From Lachnospiraceae bacterium (GTDB taxonomy: Bacteria > Bacillota > Clostridia > Lachnospirales > Lachnospiraceae), in contig JAILQQ010000147.1 in NCBI GenBank assembly GCA_024698885.1, positions 1 through 46,915 on the forward strand: 46,915 nt of DNA, given 5' to 3'. The notes under the pieces are model-generated. The model saw only the letters and a program-made list of their open reading frames with translations, made no database searches and was not told the origin of the DNA. Both the position numbers and the translations under genes were made by a program. Position 1 is the first letter of the stretch, and each line of letters begins with the position of its first letter. Shown here one piece after another: positions 34,567 through 41,871 of this stretch.

Positions 34567-35862
34567 GTGAGTGTTTTGTATATATTTTTGTCGGTAGCTA
34601 CAGCATTGTTCGCAGGTCTGATGCTGACCCGTGTTTTTCGCGCGTTTCACTTGAATTTTCCGGATGTCACGGCGTTTTTGATCGCGGGACTTCTGATCGG
34701 GCCGTACTGTCTCGGACAGTTTGGCATAGAGGGCCTTGGCTTTGTATCCTATGAGGATGTGCAGAAGGTCGGCATCGTCAATACGACGGCGCTTGGGTTT
34801 ATCGCCTTCTCGATCGGCAGCGAGTTTAAGCTGGAGGCTTTAAAGCATACCGGACGGGCGGCGACGATCATCGGCATCGCACAGGCGGTTTTTGCGTCCT
34901 TTTTTGTCGATGTCGCCTTAGTCAGCCTGCATTTTATCCTGGGGGATGAGATCCTGCCGATCCCGGCCGCGATCACGATGGGGGCGATCGCCGCGGCTAC
35001 GGCGCCTGCGGCAACGTTAATGGTCGTCAGACAGTATAAGGCCTCCGGACCGTTAACAAGCCTTTTACTGCCTATCGTCGCGCTGGACGACGCGGTGGGG
35101 CTTGTGATCTTTTCCGTTTCCTTTGGTATCGCGCAGGCGATGCAGGGCGGACGGCTTGACGCGATATCGATCGTCGTGAATCCGATCTTAGAGATCATTT
35201 TTTCTCTGTTACTCGGCGGGGCGCTGGGACTGGTCCTTGCGAAGCTCGAAAAGCTGTTTTATTCCAATTCGAACCGTCTTTCGATGACGATCTCTTTTGT
35301 TTTTCTGACCATTGCGCTGTCCTATCTGGAGATTCCGGTGGGACCCGCGACCATCAGCTTTTCCGCGCTCCTTGTCTGTATGATGCTTGGCACCGTATTC
35401 TGCAACTGCAGTGAGTTTTCCGATGATATCATGAACCGGGCCGAGAGATGGACCGCCCCGCTAAACGCCACCTTTTTTGTATTAAGCGGCGCGGAGCTTG
35501 AACTGAGCGTCTTTTCACATATCCCGTATATCGTGATCGGTGTCGTTTATATCCTGGTAAGATCGATCGGAAAGTATTTAGGCGCCAGAGGAAGCGCCGC
35601 GGCCGTAGGCTGCGATGAAAAGGTCAGGAAGTATCTGGGGATCACGCTGCTACCGCAGGCAGGCGTGGCCCTTGGGATGTGCAATCAGGCCGCCGCTCTC
35701 GGCGGGATAGAAGCTTCGATCATCCGGAACGTGACGTTATTCGGCGTTCTGATCTACGAATTAGTCGGCCCGCTCATGACGAGAGACGCGCTGATGAAGG
35801 CCGGCGAGATCGCTGAAAAACCGGCAGAGAAGCAGGATCGGAACCGGTTCAGAAAAAATTGA
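34567..35862 (+). CDS. Cation/proton antiporter, CPA2-like
   Basis: A polytopic membrane protein of ~431 residues with about 12 hydrophobic segments. It resembles the Na+(K+)/H+ exchanger domain: FPDVTAFLIAGLLIGPYCLG near the start, LGFIAFSIGSEF, the intramembrane ATAPAATLMVVRQ segment, and LPIVALDDAVGLVIFSVSFG with the paired Asp residues. No C-terminal TrkA-N or USP domain is present. The GTG at 34567 is used, but TTG at 34576 has a better-spaced AGAGGTG ribosome binding site and may be the true start. The ion carried cannot be told from sequence. It follows dapL by 17 bases and likely shares its transcript. Confidence 0.85.
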   Translation: MSVLYIFLSVATALFAGLMLTRVFRAFHLNFPDVTAFLIAGLLIGPYCLGQFGIEGLGFVSYEDVQKVGIVNTTALGFIAFSIGSEFKLEALKHTGRAATIIGIAQAVFASFFVDVALVSLHFILGDEILPIPAAITMGAIAAATAPAATLMVVRQYKASGPLTSLLLPIVALDDAVGLVIFSVSFGIAQAMQGGRLDAISIVVNPILEIIFSLLLGGALGLVLAKLEKLFYSNSNRLSMTISFVFLTIALSYLEIPVGPATISFSALLVCMMLGTVFCNCSEFSDDIMNRAERWTAPLNATFFVLSGAELELSVFSHIPYIVIGVVYILVRSIGKYLGARGSAAAVGCDEKVRKYLGITLLPQAGVALGMCNQAAALGGIEASIIRNVTLFGVLIYELVGPLMTRDALMKAGEIAEKPAEKQDRNRFRKN

Positions 35863-35871
35863 GGTTAGATA

Positions 35872-36522
35872 TTGAAGGATAATTATGAATGGCCCTCAGA
35901 GGCGGATAAGAAGAGGGAGAGGGCAGGAAACAGCAACAGCGCGCAAAGCCGCCCGAAACGAAAAACGTCTGACCCGAAAGAAGACGAAACGACTGTGAAG
36001 CCGTATCAAAATCCCGGGCGGGTCCTCCCGGGCGAGGAGGAGCCGGACAGCGCGATCGGCGTAACGAGTCTCGTTTTCGGTATTATCGCGCTGCTTTCTT
36101 CCTTTGCTCTGTTTGGGATCGGCTTTGCGATCGCGGGACTGGTGATGGCGATCCTTGTTCTGCGAAAAAGATATTTCGGAAGAGGCTTCGCGATCGCCGG
36201 CCTCGTTACCTCCATTATCGCGTTAGTCACGCCCATCGTGGCTACGGTGCTTATCATAGTCTTCTGGGATGATATTCTCTATACGGTTGAAGACAGGCTC
36301 GTGGACGGGGTGGTCGAGGAGATGTTCGGCGGGACTCTTGAGGATTATCTGTACGAAACCATCAATGATACGGTCGGACAGTTTACCGACGGGCTGTCGG
36401 AGTCCCTGGAGCAATACGTGGACGAGCATGCCGACGAATATACGGACGAGTATGAAGATGACCTGAATGACCTCGTGGACCGGCTGACGGATGAATACGG
36501 GGACGAAGGCGAGGAAGAGTAA
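35872..36522 (+). CDS. DUF4190-like membrane protein with acidic C-terminal tail
   Basis: A 216-residue protein. The N-terminal ~60 residues are charged and hydrophilic. A two-segment membrane unit follows (IGVTSLVFGIIALLSSFALFGIGFAIAGLVMAI, then GRGFAIAGLVTSIIALVTPIVATVLIIVF), with the repeated GFAIAGLV pattern seen in DUF4190 proteins. The C-terminal ~85 residues are very acidic and amphipathic (EQYVDEHADEYTDEYEDD) and may form a coiled coil. The start is TTG at 35872 after GAGGTTAGATA, ten bases behind the antiporter stop. Function unknown. Confidence 0.75.
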   Translation: MKDNYEWPSEADKKRERAGNSNSAQSRPKRKTSDPKEDETTVKPYQNPGRVLPGEEEPDSAIGVTSLVFGIIALLSSFALFGIGFAIAGLVMAILVLRKRYFGRGFAIAGLVTSIIALVTPIVATVLIIVFWDDILYTVEDRLVDGVVEEMFGGTLEDYLYETINDTVGQFTDGLSESLEQYVDEHADEYTDEYEDDLNDLVDRLTDEYGDEGEEE

Positions 36523-36548
36523 GAGGAATGAGGAAATTCCTTATTCTC
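36523..36548. terminator. Hairpin between convergent genes
   Basis: GAGGAATGAGG (36523-36533) pairs with CCTTATTCTC (36539-36548), leaving one bulged G. It lies between the stop of the DUF4190-like gene (+) and overlaps the end of the CobL/CbiT-like gene (-). No long U-run is present on either strand, so it would be a weak terminator for either direction. Confidence 0.4.
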
Positions 36549-37446
36549 CGCATTTTCCGGTAATGATCCAGGGAGCGGGCTGATTCTCAAAGACGTTTTT
36601 CGAGGTCAGCTTGGAAACGGCGATCTGGATCACCGTGACATCGTGGATATCATACTTTTCAAGAATATCCCGCAGGGAAGCCGCTACCTTGAAATCCAGC
36701 GTATAGATCACGAATTCCATGGCCGGGTTGATGCCGGTCAGATAGGCGAGCTCCTGCTCGAGACTGGCGGAGGCCACTAACATGGTGGTATCGGGCACCG
36801 GAAGGCCGTTCATGGTATCGGGACCGACATGATCCACGATGACGATATTATGCAAACCAAACTGATTGACATTTTCTTCCATGGTCTCGCGGTCGCTTTC
36901 CTTGTATTCCACCGCGATCACGGTGCCTTCGCCGTTGATCATGGCCGCTTCCACCGCGATGGATTCCCCGGAGATCACACAGAGATTTTTTCTTTCATCG
37001 ATCTGCATCTTGGAGAGCAGGACGGAACGGATCTCGGAGCCCACGTATTTGACGGAGCCCGAGGCGAATTTCTTATTATCCATGCCGAACTTGATCGTGC
37101 TGCGGGCGTTGGGATTCAAAACGATCATGCCCGCGGAAGCGTTGATGCCCCGGTCGATCATGGCCGATACCGGATCCCGCTTGATCGGACCCGTCGGCTC
37201 GGAGCCTTCATTATAGATCACCTCACAGTCCCCAAGTCCCACGTTCCACATCTTATAGAAGATATCCTTATTCCCGGCCTCCGTGAAAACGAGCACACAG
37301 CGGTGCGATTCCACCGTCGGGATCAGATTCTTGTTTTTTCTCGTGATATCCAGAATCTTCACATGCTCCAGATCGATCTCGGTATTATCCGAAAAATACT
37401 GCAGCCAGGACAGAATGTGTGAATTGGTGAACAGATTATGCTCCAT
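36541..37446 (-). CDS. Degenerate CobL/CbiT-like protein (methyltransferase fold)
   Basis: A 301-residue protein. The ATG at 37446 is chosen because ACAGGAGGATCATT stands directly before it; the frame is open further upstream. The C-terminal half follows the CbiT (precorrin decarboxylating methylase) pattern: VGSEIRSVLLSKMQI, then LCVISGESIAVEAAMINGEGTVIAVEYKESDRE, then NQFGLHNIVIVDHVGP. The glycine-rich SAM motif I (DxGxGxG) is replaced by VISGES, so catalysis is doubtful. The N-terminal half has a GLGDCEVIYNEGSEPTGPI segment that recalls CbiE. No other cobalamin genes are near. It follows porB by 50 bases on the same strand, so it is probably part of the por operon; its role there is unknown. 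Confidence 0.65.
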   Translation of the reverse strand: MEHNLFTNSHILSWLQYFSDNTEIDLEHVKILDITRKNKNLIPTVESHRCVLVFTEAGNKDIFYKMWNVGLGDCEVIYNEGSEPTGPIKRDPVSAMIDRGINASAGMIVLNPNARSTIKFGMDNKKFASGSVKYVGSEIRSVLLSKMQIDERKNLCVISGESIAVEAAMINGEGTVIAVEYKESDRETMEENVNQFGLHNIVIVDHVGPDTMNGLPVPDTTMLVASASLEQELAYLTGINPAMEFVIYTLDFKVAASLRDILEKYDIHDVTVIQIAVSKLTSKNVFENQPAPWIITGKCGE

Positions 37447-37462
37447 AATGATCCTCCTGTTG

Positions 37463-37481
37463 TAACTGTTCCGAACAGATA
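37463..37481. repeat. Short palindrome related to the ends of the por-operon element
   Basis: TAACTGTTCCGAACAGATA is a near-perfect palindrome (CTGTTC-c-GAACAG) in the 50-base gap between porB and the CobL/CbiT-like gene. Read on the other strand it equals the left end (TATCTGTTC) joined to the right end (GAACAGTTA) of the element at 39962-40107. It may be an operator or an internally deleted copy. Confidence 0.6.
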
Positions 37482-37496
37482 TTCTCCTGTTTTGCT

Positions 37497-38432
37497 TTAA
37501 CGGCAGCGGGAGAGCAGCTCTTCCCACTTCTGATCGACATATTCCTGCGCCGCTTCGATGGTCCACTCGTTCCCCGGCTTGAAGCAGTGGGAGAAGCGTC
37601 CCTGCAGGCGCATGAAATCCTCCACCGGAAGCTTGCGCTTTGGTTCGTAGGTCAGTCGGTATTCGCCGTTCACGACCTCATAGACCGGCCAGACGCAGGT
37701 ATCGATCGCGGCCCGGCAGATCGCAAGGAGGTCATCGGCAGGATACTGCCAGCCCCGGGGGCAGGGCGTCAGGACATTGACGAAGGTCGGTCCCGCCGTA
37801 TAGATGGCCCGGTGCGCCTTTTCATGAAAATCCTTCATATTGCCAAACAGTGTCGTCTGTGCCACATAGGGAGACCCGTGGGCCACGACGATCTGCGTCA
37901 GATCCTTCTGGGTCTGCTTTTTACCAACTGAGTCAATGCCTGCCGGCGTCGTTGTCGCCGAGGCAAACCGCGGCGTAGCCGAGGAGCGCTGGGTGCCGGT
38001 ATTCATATAGGCGTTATTGTCATAACAGAAGTAGGTAAAATCATGACCCCGCTCCAGAGCGCCGGAAAGCGACTGGAAACCGATATCGTAGGTTCCGCCG
38101 TCGCCGCCGATGGCCAGGATCTTGAATTGACCATCCGGGTCAATCTTTCCGCGCCGCTTCATGACCCGGTAGGCGGCCTCTACCCCGGAGGCTGTGGCGG
38201 ATGCGTTTTCAAAGGCGGTATGGATATAGGAGTCGTCCCAGGCCGTATAGGGATACTGAAAGGAGGAAACCTCCAGACATCCGGTGGCGTTGCAGATCAC
38301 CGCCTTATCCTCCGGCTTCAGGGCCCGCATCATGCCGCGGCAGACGATGCCCGCCGCGCAGCCGGCGCAGAGCCGGTGGCCCGCGTAGAACCGTTCCTTT
38401 TTATTCATTTCTTCTTTCAGATTATAAGCCAT
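37497..38432 (-). CDS. porB: 2-oxoacid:ferredoxin oxidoreductase, beta (TPP-binding) subunit
   Basis: A 311-residue subunit that binds thiamine pyrophosphate in the four-subunit pyruvate/2-ketoisovalerate:ferredoxin oxidoreductases. Visible are the N-terminal cluster motif HRLCAGCAAGIVCRG, the ATGCLEVSS segment, the TPP motif GGDGGTYDIGFQSLSGALERG followed by CYDNNAYMNTGTQRSSATP, and the TPCPRGW stretch with a further cysteine. A GAAAGGAACTG ribosome binding site precedes the ATG. It lies 20 bases after porA. The substrate (pyruvate or branched-chain 2-oxoacid) is not certain from motifs alone. Confidence 0.93.
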   Translation of the reverse strand: MAYNLKEEMNKKERFYAGHRLCAGCAAGIVCRGMMRALKPEDKAVICNATGCLEVSSFQYPYTAWDDSYIHTAFENASATASGVEAAYRVMKRRGKIDPDGQFKILAIGGDGGTYDIGFQSLSGALERGHDFTYFCYDNNAYMNTGTQRSSATPRFASATTTPAGIDSVGKKQTQKDLTQIVVAHGSPYVAQTTLFGNMKDFHEKAHRAIYTAGPTFVNVLTPCPRGWQYPADDLLAICRAAIDTCVWPVYEVVNGEYRLTYEPKRKLPVEDFMRLQGRFSHCFKPGNEWTIEAAQEYVDQKWEELLSRCR

Positions 38433-38452
38433 GATCAGTTCCTTTCAAAAGA

Positions 38453-39643
38453 TCAAAAATCCGCGCCCCGTTGTCCCATATGCGAATACACCGGGCCGGT
38501 TTCGCCGGTTTTTACAATGTCTGAAAGCCTTGCATAGACCTCCTTTGCTGCCTTTACCGTGAAATCCCGCCCGCCGAGGCCATAGACGATATCGATCATT
38601 TTCGGCCGTTTTTCCAGATTGAAGCAGGCACCCGCGGTCTCCGCAAAGAGAGGACCGCCGCAGGCCGAAAAGCCTTCGCTCTTATCCATGACAGCGACGG
38701 CCAGACAGTTTTTAAGGGCTGCCGCAAGCTCTTCTCCGGGGAAGGGTCTGAAAACCCGGAGCTTGATCAGGCCGGCCTTTACACCTTCGTTTCTCAGCTC
38801 GTCAACCGCAGCCTTTGCGGTACCGGCAGAGGAGCCCATGATCAGCATCGCGATCTCGGCATCCGCCATGCGGTAGCTTTCAAAAAAGCCGTAGCTTCTA
38901 CCGAAGGTCTTCTCAAAATCGGCGGCAACGTCGAGGATCACCTGCTTTGCGTTTGCCATGGCATTCGCCTGAGCGACCCTGGCCTCCATATAATAGGCGG
39001 AGATGCCGTAGGGGCCGACCGCCAGCGGATTTTCCTTTTTCAGGAGATAGTTTTCGGGGCAGTACTGTCCGGCAAAGGCCGCCACGGCGGCATCCTCCTC
39101 AAGCTCGATATTTTCGATGGCATGGGAGGTAATGAAGCCGTCCTCACAGACCATGAGGGGGAGCCTGACGTCCGGATGCTCGGCGATCCGGTGGGCCATC
39201 AGGTAGTTATCGTAGACCTCCTGATTGTTCTCGGCGTAAAGCTGGATAAAGCCGGAATCCCGCTCCGCCAGCGAATCCGAGTAGTCATGATTGATATTGA
39301 TCGGTCCGGTCAATGCGCGGCAGGAGACCGCAAGCACCACAGGAAGCCTGAGGGAGGCCGCCACATAGAGTACCTCATTCATATAGGAAAGACCCGCCGA
39401 GGAGGTCGCGGTCACCGCTCGGCAGCCGGCCGCTTCCGCGCCGAGACAGGCGGAGAGAGCGGAATGCTCGCTTTCCACACAGATGAACTCCGTATCCACC
39501 CGTCCGTCCGCCACGTACTGCGCATAGTACTGGGGGATCTCCGTGGAGGGCGTGATCGGGAACATCGCGAACACGTCGGGATTGATCTGGCGCATAGCGG
39601 TGGCGATGGCCTCGTTTCCGGAGAGACGTTCTCTGATGCTCAT
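38453..39643 (-). CDS. porA: 2-oxoacid:ferredoxin oxidoreductase, alpha subunit
   Basis: A 396-residue subunit with the pyrimidine-binding fold. Family features include NEAIATAMRQINPDVFAMFPITPSTEI, ESEHSALSACLGAEAAGCRAVTATSSAGL, ALTGPININHDYSD and RDSGFIQLYAENNQEV. The start at 39643 (MSIRERLSG) is preferred over an ATG five codons upstream because AATGGAGGGAAGAAGC precedes it. It overlaps the porD stop by four bases (ATGA), giving tight coupling. It forms the catalytic core with PorB. Confidence 0.93.
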   Translation of the reverse strand: MSIRERLSGNEAIATAMRQINPDVFAMFPITPSTEIPQYYAQYVADGRVDTEFICVESEHSALSACLGAEAAGCRAVTATSSAGLSYMNEVLYVAASLRLPVVLAVSCRALTGPININHDYSDSLAERDSGFIQLYAENNQEVYDNYLMAHRIAEHPDVRLPLMVCEDGFITSHAIENIELEEDAAVAAFAGQYCPENYLLKKENPLAVGPYGISAYYMEARVAQANAMANAKQVILDVAADFEKTFGRSYGFFESYRMADAEIAMLIMGSSAGTAKAAVDELRNEGVKAGLIKLRVFRPFPGEELAAALKNCLAVAVMDKSEGFSACGGPLFAETAGACFNLEKRPKMIDIVYGLGGRDFTVKAAKEVYARLSDIVKTGETGPVYSHMGQRGADF

Positions 39644-39945
39644 GCTTCTTCCCTCCATTCTATCGCGTCAAAGGGGCAGGTCTTTAAGCAGATCCCGCAG
39701 CCCTTGCAATGATCATAGTCAAATTCTCCCCGTTTTCCGTCCTGAACGGGAATCGAGGAATCCGGGCAGAAGGGGGCACAAAGAAGGCACTGCTTGCACT
39801 TCTCCTCGATCCACACAGGGGTCTTTTGACGCCACTCGCCGGTCATGGTCAGACGGCTCGTGCCGGGCTCTGCGATCTCGCAGCCGGTCGTCAGCTCCTG
39901 CCAGGGTATTTTTTCGTTTATCTCTGTCGCTTTTTTCATATTCAT
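39640..39945 (-). CDS. porD: 2-oxoacid:ferredoxin oxidoreductase, delta (ferredoxin-like) subunit
   Basis: A 101-residue subunit with two [4Fe-4S] motifs, CKQCLLCAPFCP and CKGCGICLKTCP, that pass electrons from the TPP site to ferredoxin. The ATG at 39945 has an AAGGAAG ribosome binding site ten bases upstream, which lies inside a 15-base duplication flanking the inserted element upstream. It overlaps porA by four bases. Confidence 0.93.
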   Translation of the reverse strand: MNMKKATEINEKIPWQELTTGCEIAEPGTSRLTMTGEWRQKTPVWIEEKCKQCLLCAPFCPDSSIPVQDGKRGEFDYDHCKGCGICLKTCPFDAIEWREEA

Positions 39946-39961
39946 GCAGTTACGCTTCCTT

Positions 39962-40101
39962 GTATCTGTTCAGAACCCTTTGGCTTCTGAACAGATACGC
40001 GACCCGTCATTGAAATTTTTTGCTTCGCAAAAGGAAGGGCCGCATCGCAAAACCTTCATTTTGGCACGCCCTCAGCAGCAAGTGCTTCGGGCTGTCCTGA
40101 A
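39962..40101. mobile_element. MITE-like palindromic element inserted between porC and porD
   Basis: About 140 non-coding bases are flanked by CAGTTAYGCTTCCTT at 39947-39961 and 40102-40116 (14 of 15 identical). Removing one copy plus the insert restores porC stop, CTGC and the porD ATG with an AAGGAAG ribosome binding site, which is ideal operon spacing. The insert holds a 13-base-pair stem (TATCTGTTCAGAA / TTCTGAACAGATA, 39963-39998), a TTTTGC-ttc-GCAAAA hairpin near 40017-40032, and a right end reading CTGAACAG. No open frame is seen. It could also act as a transcription attenuator within the operon. Confidence 0.6.
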
Positions 40102-40104
40102 CAG

Positions 40105-40683
40105 TTATGCTTCCTTTACCATATCCATCGCCAGACGCAGACAGTTCAGATTCCCGTCGATGACCTGGGGCTTTTTTGCGAATTTATGACGGAAGGATTC
40201 CTCCATCTCCCTTAAAAACTCGTCGGCTTCCACGACGCCGCTTACCCGGACCACAGCCGCAAGCATCGGCGTATTCGGAAAATAGGCGCCGAGGCATTTT
40301 AAGGAGATGCTCCTTGCGTCAATGGTACAGACCCTGCCGGCGTAGCCGTGTAAAAGAGGGCGGAGCTCTTCCGGGCTTTTTGCGGTATTGATGACCACCG
40401 CGCCGCTTTCCGAAAGCCCTGCCGTCACATCCACGCTTTCCAAAAGCGTTTCGTCCACGACAGCGACATAGTCGGGCTCGTAAATATTCGAATGGATCGG
40501 ACATCTTTCCTCGGAGATGCGGTTATATGCCGTGATAGGCGCCCCGGAACGCTCCGGGCCGTATTCTGGAAAGGACTGGACATATTTGCCGGCCATAAAG
40601 GCCGCGTCCGCTAAAAGCTGACTGGCGGTCTTGGCGCCCTGCCCGCCCCGTCCGTGCCATCTGATCTCTGTCATGGTCTTCAT
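40105..40683 (-). CDS. porC: 2-oxoacid:ferredoxin oxidoreductase, gamma subunit
   Basis: A 192-residue subunit. The characteristic start MTEIRWHGRGGQGAKTASQLLADAA, the FPEYGPERSGAPITAYNRIS segment and PNTPMLAAVV identify the gamma domain that helps bind coenzyme A. The ATG at 40683 follows AAAAGGAGCAGG; an ATG three codons later is also possible. It is the first gene of the - strand operon, with a promoter at 40714-40742. Its last codons form one copy of the duplication that flanks the inserted element. Confidence 0.93.
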   Translation of the reverse strand: MKTMTEIRWHGRGGQGAKTASQLLADAAFMAGKYVQSFPEYGPERSGAPITAYNRISEERCPIHSNIYEPDYVAVVDETLLESVDVTAGLSESGAVVINTAKSPEELRPLLHGYAGRVCTIDARSISLKCLGAYFPNTPMLAAVVRVSGVVEADEFLREMEESFRHKFAKKPQVIDGNLNCLRLAMDMVKEA

Positions 40684-40713
40684 GTTCCTGCTCCTTTTGG
40701 TATACTGTGAAAG

Positions 40714-40742
40714 ATTATAGCAGAACTGCGGGCCGTTGGCTA
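40714..40742 (-). promoter_or_regulatory. Promoter of the por operon
   Basis: On the - strand a perfect TATAAT (40719-40714) lies 17 bases from TAGCCA (40742-40737, four of six matches to TTGACA). It is 31 bases upstream of the porC ATG. The -35 overlaps the -35 of the divergent promoter on the other strand. Confidence 0.7.
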
Positions 40743-40764
40743 TTGGAAAATTATGTGCTATACT
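40736..40764 (+). promoter_or_regulatory. Promoter of the DUF1836 gene
   Basis: TTGGCT (40736-40741) and TATACT (40759-40764) are 17 bases apart, 34 bases before the ATG at 40798. The -35 shares five bases with the -35 of the por promoter, so the two promoters likely exclude each other. Confidence 0.7.
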
Positions 40765-40797
40765 CGTTCTATCAATATAAAAAGAGGAAATGATCCA

Positions 40798-41436
40798 ATG
40801 GCTTACGATCAGGAACTGGTAGCGGCTAAACTAAGACGCTGGGAAAATTATATCAGGCATTACAGTCTGCCGGACTGGGAGGATATCCCGGATATCGGCC
40901 TTTATATGGAGCAGGTGGTGACGCTGATGACGCAGTATCTGAACTATCTGCCGACGGAGACCGCGAAGAAGAGCGATAAGGAGGAATTATTCCTGATCAC
41001 TCCGGCTGCCATCAATAATTATGTGCGGACGAGGATCATGCCGGAGCCGGTGAAAAAGCGGTATTACCGGATCCATATCGCCTATCTGATCATGATCTGT
41101 ACGCTGAAGCAGAGTCTGAGCATTGCCATGCTCAAGCAGCTGATCCCGCCGGAGACCTCGGAAGAGGAGATCAGGCAAATTTACAGTGATTTTGTGGAAT
41201 GGCAGCATATCGAGGTGGAGTATCTGGCTGAACAGCTTCGCGATATCGCGGCGCCGCTCTACGGTACCGAGGAGCCCGTGGAAGGGCTGCTCAACGTGGA
41301 TTCGGTTAAGAATCTGGTGATCGTGACCGGGCTTATGTCCGCTTTTTCAAAACTTCTTGCCCAGAAGCTTTTACTGCTTGACGGAAAGAAGCTCCGGGAC
41401 GGAGAGGATATTTCCACCCGCTTTCCGGAGGAATGA
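40798..41436 (+). CDS. DUF1836 domain protein, possible transcription regulator
   Basis: A 212-residue cytoplasmic protein. The ATG at 40798 is chosen for the AAGAGGAAATGA ribosome binding site; an upstream ATG at 40753 would lie within the promoter. The sequence LRRWENYIRHYSLPDWEDIPDI, then LITPAAINNYVRTRIMPEPVKKRYYRIHIAYLIMICTLKQ, then LSIAMLKQLIP, matches the DUF1836 family, which carries a MerR-like winged helix. A regulatory role is inferred from that fold and the divergent placement against the por operon. Direct targets are unknown. Confidence 0.8.
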   Translation: MAYDQELVAAKLRRWENYIRHYSLPDWEDIPDIGLYMEQVVTLMTQYLNYLPTETAKKSDKEELFLITPAAINNYVRTRIMPEPVKKRYYRIHIAYLIMICTLKQSLSIAMLKQLIPPETSEEEIRQIYSDFVEWQHIEVEYLAEQLRDIAAPLYGTEEPVEGLLNVDSVKNLVIVTGLMSAFSKLLAQKLLLLDGKKLRDGEDISTRFPEE

Positions 41437-41440
41437 AGGA

Positions 41441-41821
41441 TCAGACATCAAGTCCCCTGCCGGATTCGATCCGTTTGACATAGAGCGCAGGGTTCTTTTT
41501 CATATCCACTAATGTCCGAAAGGCGTTTAAGACCATGGTTTCCTTATTGCAGGTTGTGGGATTTTTCCCGATCTCGCGGATCAGGTTGTACTTATCCATC
41601 TGCCAGACATAGAGATCCGAGAGGGCATAGCCCGCCACCTTTTCCCGGTCCGCGAAGGTATGGTGCTCCAGATAATAAACAAATTCCTCATATACGGCAT
41701 CGTCCAGGACGAGCTCCGTCCAGAGATCGTCCCCGAATTCCCGGGAAAGGCCGGCATAGTCGATCAGCTGATAAAAACCCTCACAGACTTTGATTTTTGA
41801 TGTAGAAATAATTAAGCTCAT
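41441..41821 (-). CDS. Hypothetical protein, 126 residues
   Basis: Not recognised. The product is soluble and mostly helical, with several aromatic-rich helices (VYEEFVYYLEHHTF, YALSDLYVWQMDKYNLIREIG) and three cysteines or fewer. It ends four bases from the convergent DUF1836 gene. No Shine-Dalgarno sequence is visible before the ATG at 41821, and a TATAAT (- strand, 41833-41828) lies only seven bases upstream. Either the message is leaderless or the start lies elsewhere. Codon use fits the neighbourhood, so the gene is probably real. Confidence 0.6.
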   Translation of the reverse strand: MSLIISTSKIKVCEGFYQLIDYAGLSREFGDDLWTELVLDDAVYEEFVYYLEHHTFADREKVAGYALSDLYVWQMDKYNLIREIGKNPTTCNKETMVLNAFRTLVDMKKNPALYVKRIESGRGLDV

Positions 41822-41871
41822 GAAATCATTATAACATAAAATCGGATCATCGAAAGGGAGGCAAGAAGAAT

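Noticed and set aside
36829..37422. A 197-codon + strand frame rich in His and Asp
   Set aside because: It lies antisense to the CobL/CbiT-like gene, which has a strong ribosome binding site and family motifs; the + frame has neither.
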